Positions 42,162 to 44,870 of a stretch of DNA of 44,870 nt are shown piece after piece. Position numbers and translations under genes: made by a program. This DNA comes from Colimorpha sp045639845. GTDB taxonomy: Bacteria; Bacteroidota; Bacteroidia; Bacteroidales; P3. The stretch spans positions 1 through 44,870 of the forward strand of contig JAZUDW010000115.1 in the NCBI GenBank assembly GCA_045639845.1, in the 5' to 3' direction. Under the pieces are notes generated by a model that saw only the letters and a program-made list of their open reading frames with translations, did no database searches and was not told the origin of the DNA. Positions within the stretch are counted from its first letter, which is position 1. The number at the start of each line of letters is the position of its first letter.

Positions 42162-44081
42162 TTACATCTCCACCAGGTAGTAAGGCATACGCGCCTGGAG
42201 CGTAGGCTCTTTGCTTAAGGACTCCAAGTCGCGCATTATGCGGCTCTCTATATCCATAGGCAGAGCTACCATGCGGGCACGACCGCTCACGATGCCCCAC
42301 AGATTCATGTGGGCATAGTTGACGTCGCCGCTGTTGCGAAGCTGATGCAGCTGAGTCATCAAGTCCTTGGGAGCAGGATATTGCACAGCACGATAGTCGT
42401 TAATGCCGGCTTCGGCAGCAGCCAGGCGTATAGCCAGGGGCAGACCGCCAAGGGTATCTACCAGACCGAGCTTCAAGGCATCGCGGCCAGTCCACACCCT
42501 GCCACGGGCAATGCTGTCAACGTATTTCACATCAAGGTGACGGCCTTCGGCCACACGGCTCACGAAAGTGATATAGAAGTCCTCTACAAATTGCTGCATC
42601 AAGGCACGCGAAGCAGGCGACATCGGACGCATAAGGCTGAGGCCGGTACTGTTTTTGTTGGTCTGAACCGTATCGGTGGTGATACCCAGTTTCTTGCTCA
42701 GCAGAGTGCCAATCTCGGGAATGGTGCTGAATACGCCGATACTACCGGTGATAGTGGTAGGCTGAGCCACGATCTTGGTAGCCATGCACGACATCTCGTA
42801 GCCAGCCGAAGCAGCCAGGTCGCTCATCGACACGATCACAGGTTTCTCTTTCTTGGCACGTATCACAGCGTCGGTCATAATCTCAGAGGCGGTAGCAGCA
42901 CCACCGGGCGAGTTCACGCGGAGCACAATAGCTTTCACCTTCTTGTCTTTGGCAGCCTTGTCGAGTGCGTCGGCAATAGCATCGCCATACACGGCGGTGT
43001 TGAGCGGAGAGCCGTAGCCCGACACCACGTCGCCCTGGGCGTAGATAACGGCAATCTTGTTGCTGGCGCTGGTAGCAGGCTTGGTCATCGACTCGGCATA
43101 AGAGGTGATGCTTACAAAAGCCTTGCGGTTGAATTGATCCTTCATCAGCTCTTTCACTTCGTTTTCAAAGCATAGCTTGTCCACCAGGCCGTTCTTCACA
43201 GCGCTCTCGGCCAGATAGCCCGAAAGGTTGTCGGCTATCTCGTTCACCTTGTCCACGGTCAGGTTGCGGCTGGCCGCAATATTGCTCGACACATAATCCC
43301 AAATGCTGTTGATATACACTCTTATCTGTTCGCGGTTGGCTTCGCTCATGTGGTTCATGGAGTAGGTCTCGCCAGCAGTCTTGTAGTTGCAGCTCTGCGG
43401 ACGTATCAGCTCAACCTTCACGCCCAGTTTGTCGAATAGGTCTTTGTAAAACAGAGGCTGGGCACCTATGCCTCTAAAGTCGATCATACCGGCAGGGTGA
43501 AGGAATAAATGGGAAGCCACCGAAGTCATGAAATACTGCTGTTGAGTGTAGCTCTCACCATACACCACAACCGGTTTGCCGCTCTCTTGGAAATCGATAA
43601 GCGCCTGACGAAGCTCTTCGGCCACGCCAAACGACATATCGCTCACACCCGTGCGGATATACACACCGTTCACATTGTCGTCGTCGCGGGCAGCAGCCAA
43701 TCCGTTCACTATCTGTTCCACGCTCAGGATACCCGTCTCGCTCACAAGCGACTCCAGCTCGCTGGGGGCAGCCTCGCGTACAGGCTGGTTCAGGTTGATG
43801 GTTACGAAAGTTCCAACCGAAGGAGCCACAGTCGTCTCTTTGCCCATACTGGCCACCATGCCCAGCATGAGGGCCACCATGATAAAGAAACCGACAAAGC
43901 TCAGCACGAAGCCACCTATCACAAACCCCAGAGCCGAAGCCAGCATCGTCTTGCCGAAGCCCATAGGTTCGCGCTTCTTCTTTTCTTTGTAGCCCCAGCG
44001 GCGGTTGCTGGTGGCGTTGTATTGAGGCTCATCCTGGCCGTAATTGTTGCGCTCTTCGTTAGCGTAATTATTGTCGTTCAT
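42162..44081 (-). CDS. sppA: Signal peptide peptidase SppA, 67K type
   Basis: Membrane-bound serine protease that degrades cleaved signal peptides, 639 residues, the long two-domain form. A basic N-terminal tail (about 40 residues, Asn-rich) precedes one membrane helix (about residues 46-75). The two tandem domains follow. The first holds the general-base lysine in RPQSCNYKTAGE (Lys234); the second holds the nucleophile in DLAASAGYEMS (Ser425). VLRVNSPGGAATASE and GSIGVFSTIP are the oxyanion and substrate-binding segments. The Lys-Ser spacing is close to that of the E. coli enzyme. Confidence 0.95.
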   Translation of the reverse strand: MNDNNYANEERNNYGQDEPQYNATSNRRWGYKEKKKREPMGFGKTMLASALGFVIGGFVLSFVGFFIMVALMLGMVASMGKETTVAPSVGTFVTINLNQPVREAAPSELESLVSETGILSVEQIVNGLAAARDDDNVNGVYIRTGVSDMSFGVAEELRQALIDFQESGKPVVVYGESYTQQQYFMTSVASHLFLHPAGMIDFRGIGAQPLFYKDLFDKLGVKVELIRPQSCNYKTAGETYSMNHMSEANREQIRVYINSIWDYVSSNIAASRNLTVDKVNEIADNLSGYLAESAVKNGLVDKLCFENEVKELMKDQFNRKAFVSITSYAESMTKPATSASNKIAVIYAQGDVVSGYGSPLNTAVYGDAIADALDKAAKDKKVKAIVLRVNSPGGAATASEIMTDAVIRAKKEKPVIVSMSDLAASAGYEMSCMATKIVAQPTTITGSIGVFSTIPEIGTLLSKKLGITTDTVQTNKNSTGLSLMRPMSPASRALMQQFVEDFYITFVSRVAEGRHLDVKYVDSIARGRVWTGRDALKLGLVDTLGGLPLAIRLAAAEAGINDYRAVQYPAPKDLMTQLHQLRNSGDVNYAHMNLWGIVSGRARMVALPMDIESRIMRDLESLSKEPTLQARMPYYLVEM

Positions 44082-44302
44082 GGTAATATATTTATATATT
44101 TAATCATTAATAACGCGATAGAGCCTTATTTATTTCCTTTGTTCAAAAGAAAAAAATCACCCTCGGCTTCAGTAGCCCTTCTCTACATGCCCAACAGCCT
44201 GCCTCGCCCCTTCCCAACGACACGTTCACACCATACTCTATCGATACTTTAATACCACACTCGCTATTCCCTGTAAAGCATATCAATAATGATGTATGAT
44301 AG
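44082..44302. other. Intergenic region between groL and sppA
   Basis: About 220 bases with AT-rich ends and a middle of mixed composition. No reading frame with a sensible start and no TAnnTTTG box reading toward sppA was found. The sppA promoter is therefore not identified. Confidence 0.35.
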
Positions 44303-44336
44303 AAAAAAAATACAGCACCGATTGCTCGGTGCTGTA
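44303..44336 (-). terminator. Rho-independent terminator of groL
   Basis: A perfect 11-base stem TACAGCACCGA/TCGGTGCTGTA (44311-44321 with 44326-44336) with a 4-base loop, followed on the minus strand by eight T residues (44310-44303). It lies 50 bases past the groL stop. Confidence 0.92.
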
Positions 44337-44386
44337 GAGGAAAAATGAAATGGATACTCCCCCTAGCGGGGAATATTTGGAGCATA

Positions 44387-44870
44387 TTAATACATGCGGC
44401 CCATGCCGCCCATACCGGGATTCATAGCGGGAGCAGCAGGCTGTTCTTCTTTGATGTCGCAGAGCACACACTCGGTGGTGAGGAGCATACCGGCGATAGA
44501 AGCAGCATTCTCAAGAGCTACGCGGGTCACCTTAGCGGGGTCGATAACGCCGCTGGCGAAGAGGTTTTCGAATTTCTCGTTGCGAGCGTTGTAGCCGTAG
44601 TCGCCCTTACCGTTGCGAACTTCGTTTACAACCACAGAACCTTCGAGGCCTGCATTCTCCACGATCTGGCGGAGAGGCTCTTCAACAGCGCGACGGATAA
44701 TCTCAACACCCAGTTTCTCGTCTGCGTTCTCAGGTTTCACGTTGTCGGTGCTAGCGATAGCGCGGATCAGAGCCGTACCACCACCGGGGATGATACCTTC
44801 TTCCACAGCAGCGCGGGTAGCGTGGAGAGCATCGTCGAAGCGGTCTTTCTTCTCTTTCATCTCGACCTCG
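44387..44870 (-). CDS. groL: Chaperonin GroEL, C-terminal part (runs off the window)
   Basis: The last about 161 residues of the 60 kDa chaperonin; the N-terminal two thirds lie beyond the window. Visible are the equatorial-domain motifs DRFDDALHATRAAVEEGIIP then GGGTALIRA, VENAGLEGSVVV, GYNARNEKFENL and GVIDPAKVTRVALENAASIAG. The Gly/Met-rich tail MNPGMGGMGRMY is typical of GroEL. The segment TTECVLCDIKEEQ has two Cys where most relatives have other residues, a small variation. groS would be expected further upstream on the minus strand, outside the window. Confidence 0.97.
   Translation of the reverse strand, partial: EVEMKEKKDRFDDALHATRAAVEEGIIPGGGTALIRAIASTDNVKPENADEKLGVEIIRRAVEEPLRQIVENAGLEGSVVVNEVRNGKGDYGYNARNEKFENLFASGVIDPAKVTRVALENAASIAGMLLTTECVLCDIKEEQPAAPAMNPGMGGMGRMY

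Noticed and set aside
44143..44385. 80-residue minus-strand frame between groL and sppA
   Set aside because: It reads through the groL terminator hairpin and has no sensible start context or conserved pattern.

Overview
The window reads as an ordinary chromosomal segment of a Bacteroidales bacterium (phylum Bacteroidota). Supporting signs are: repeated promoters of the Bacteroidota type (a -7 box TAnnTTTG about 19-20 bases after a TTG/TTTG box), almost no Shine-Dalgarno sequences, a secreted esterase-like protein with a type IX secretion C-terminal sorting domain, many Sec and lipoprotein signals, FtsK and Rho with the long linkers usual in this phylum, and Mpl, which implies diaminopimelate-type peptidoglycan. 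Genus cannot be fixed from sequence alone. No tRNA, rRNA, CRISPR array, prophage or intact insertion sequence was seen.

Layout. 1-4100: 5' part of topA (minus), a DUF805 membrane protein (plus), a decayed possible group II intron end, and the T9SS esterase-like gene (minus). 4185-7660: plus-strand genes for a small lipoprotein, a cyclophilin lipoprotein, a gamma-carbonic-anhydrase-like protein and an M28 peptidase fused to a barrel-like tail. 7705-16962: plus-strand housekeeping run typA, gyrB, pepE, nfo, two tandem secreted nucleases and an MFS transporter. 17138-20748: a lipoprotein, then a two-gene unit of a YD-repeat-like protein and an Omp85-type barrel. 20986-30625: minus-strand xth, O-methyltransferase, ftsK, two related periplasmic proteins, threonine aldolase and rho. 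30656-31227: gcvH (plus) as a single-gene unit with promoter, 5' hairpin and terminator. 31823-44870: minus-strand priA, META-domain lipoprotein, ispG, Smr protein, small membrane protein, mpl, HD phosphohydrolase, N-carbamoylputrescine amidase, an FGE-fold protein, sppA and the 3' end of groL.

How the genes fit together. Several concern DNA: topA and gyrB (supercoiling), nfo and xth (both AP endonuclease families), priA (replication restart) and ftsK (chromosome segregation). Others concern the envelope: cyclophilin, SppA, the Omp85-like barrel, the peptidase-barrel fusion, Mpl and the T9SS cargo. The two secreted nucleases may scavenge extracellular nucleic acid.

The most unusual signals are a 180-base MITE-like element with about 36-base imperfect terminal inverted repeats directly behind a stop codon at 37106, plus a collapsed 38-42-base relative 2 kb away. 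Next come the YD-repeat/Omp85 pair, a Rho whose long disordered insertion carries two AT-hook-like motifs, a short-form IspG, and the M28-barrel fusion. No clearly new multi-gene defence or biosynthetic system was found.
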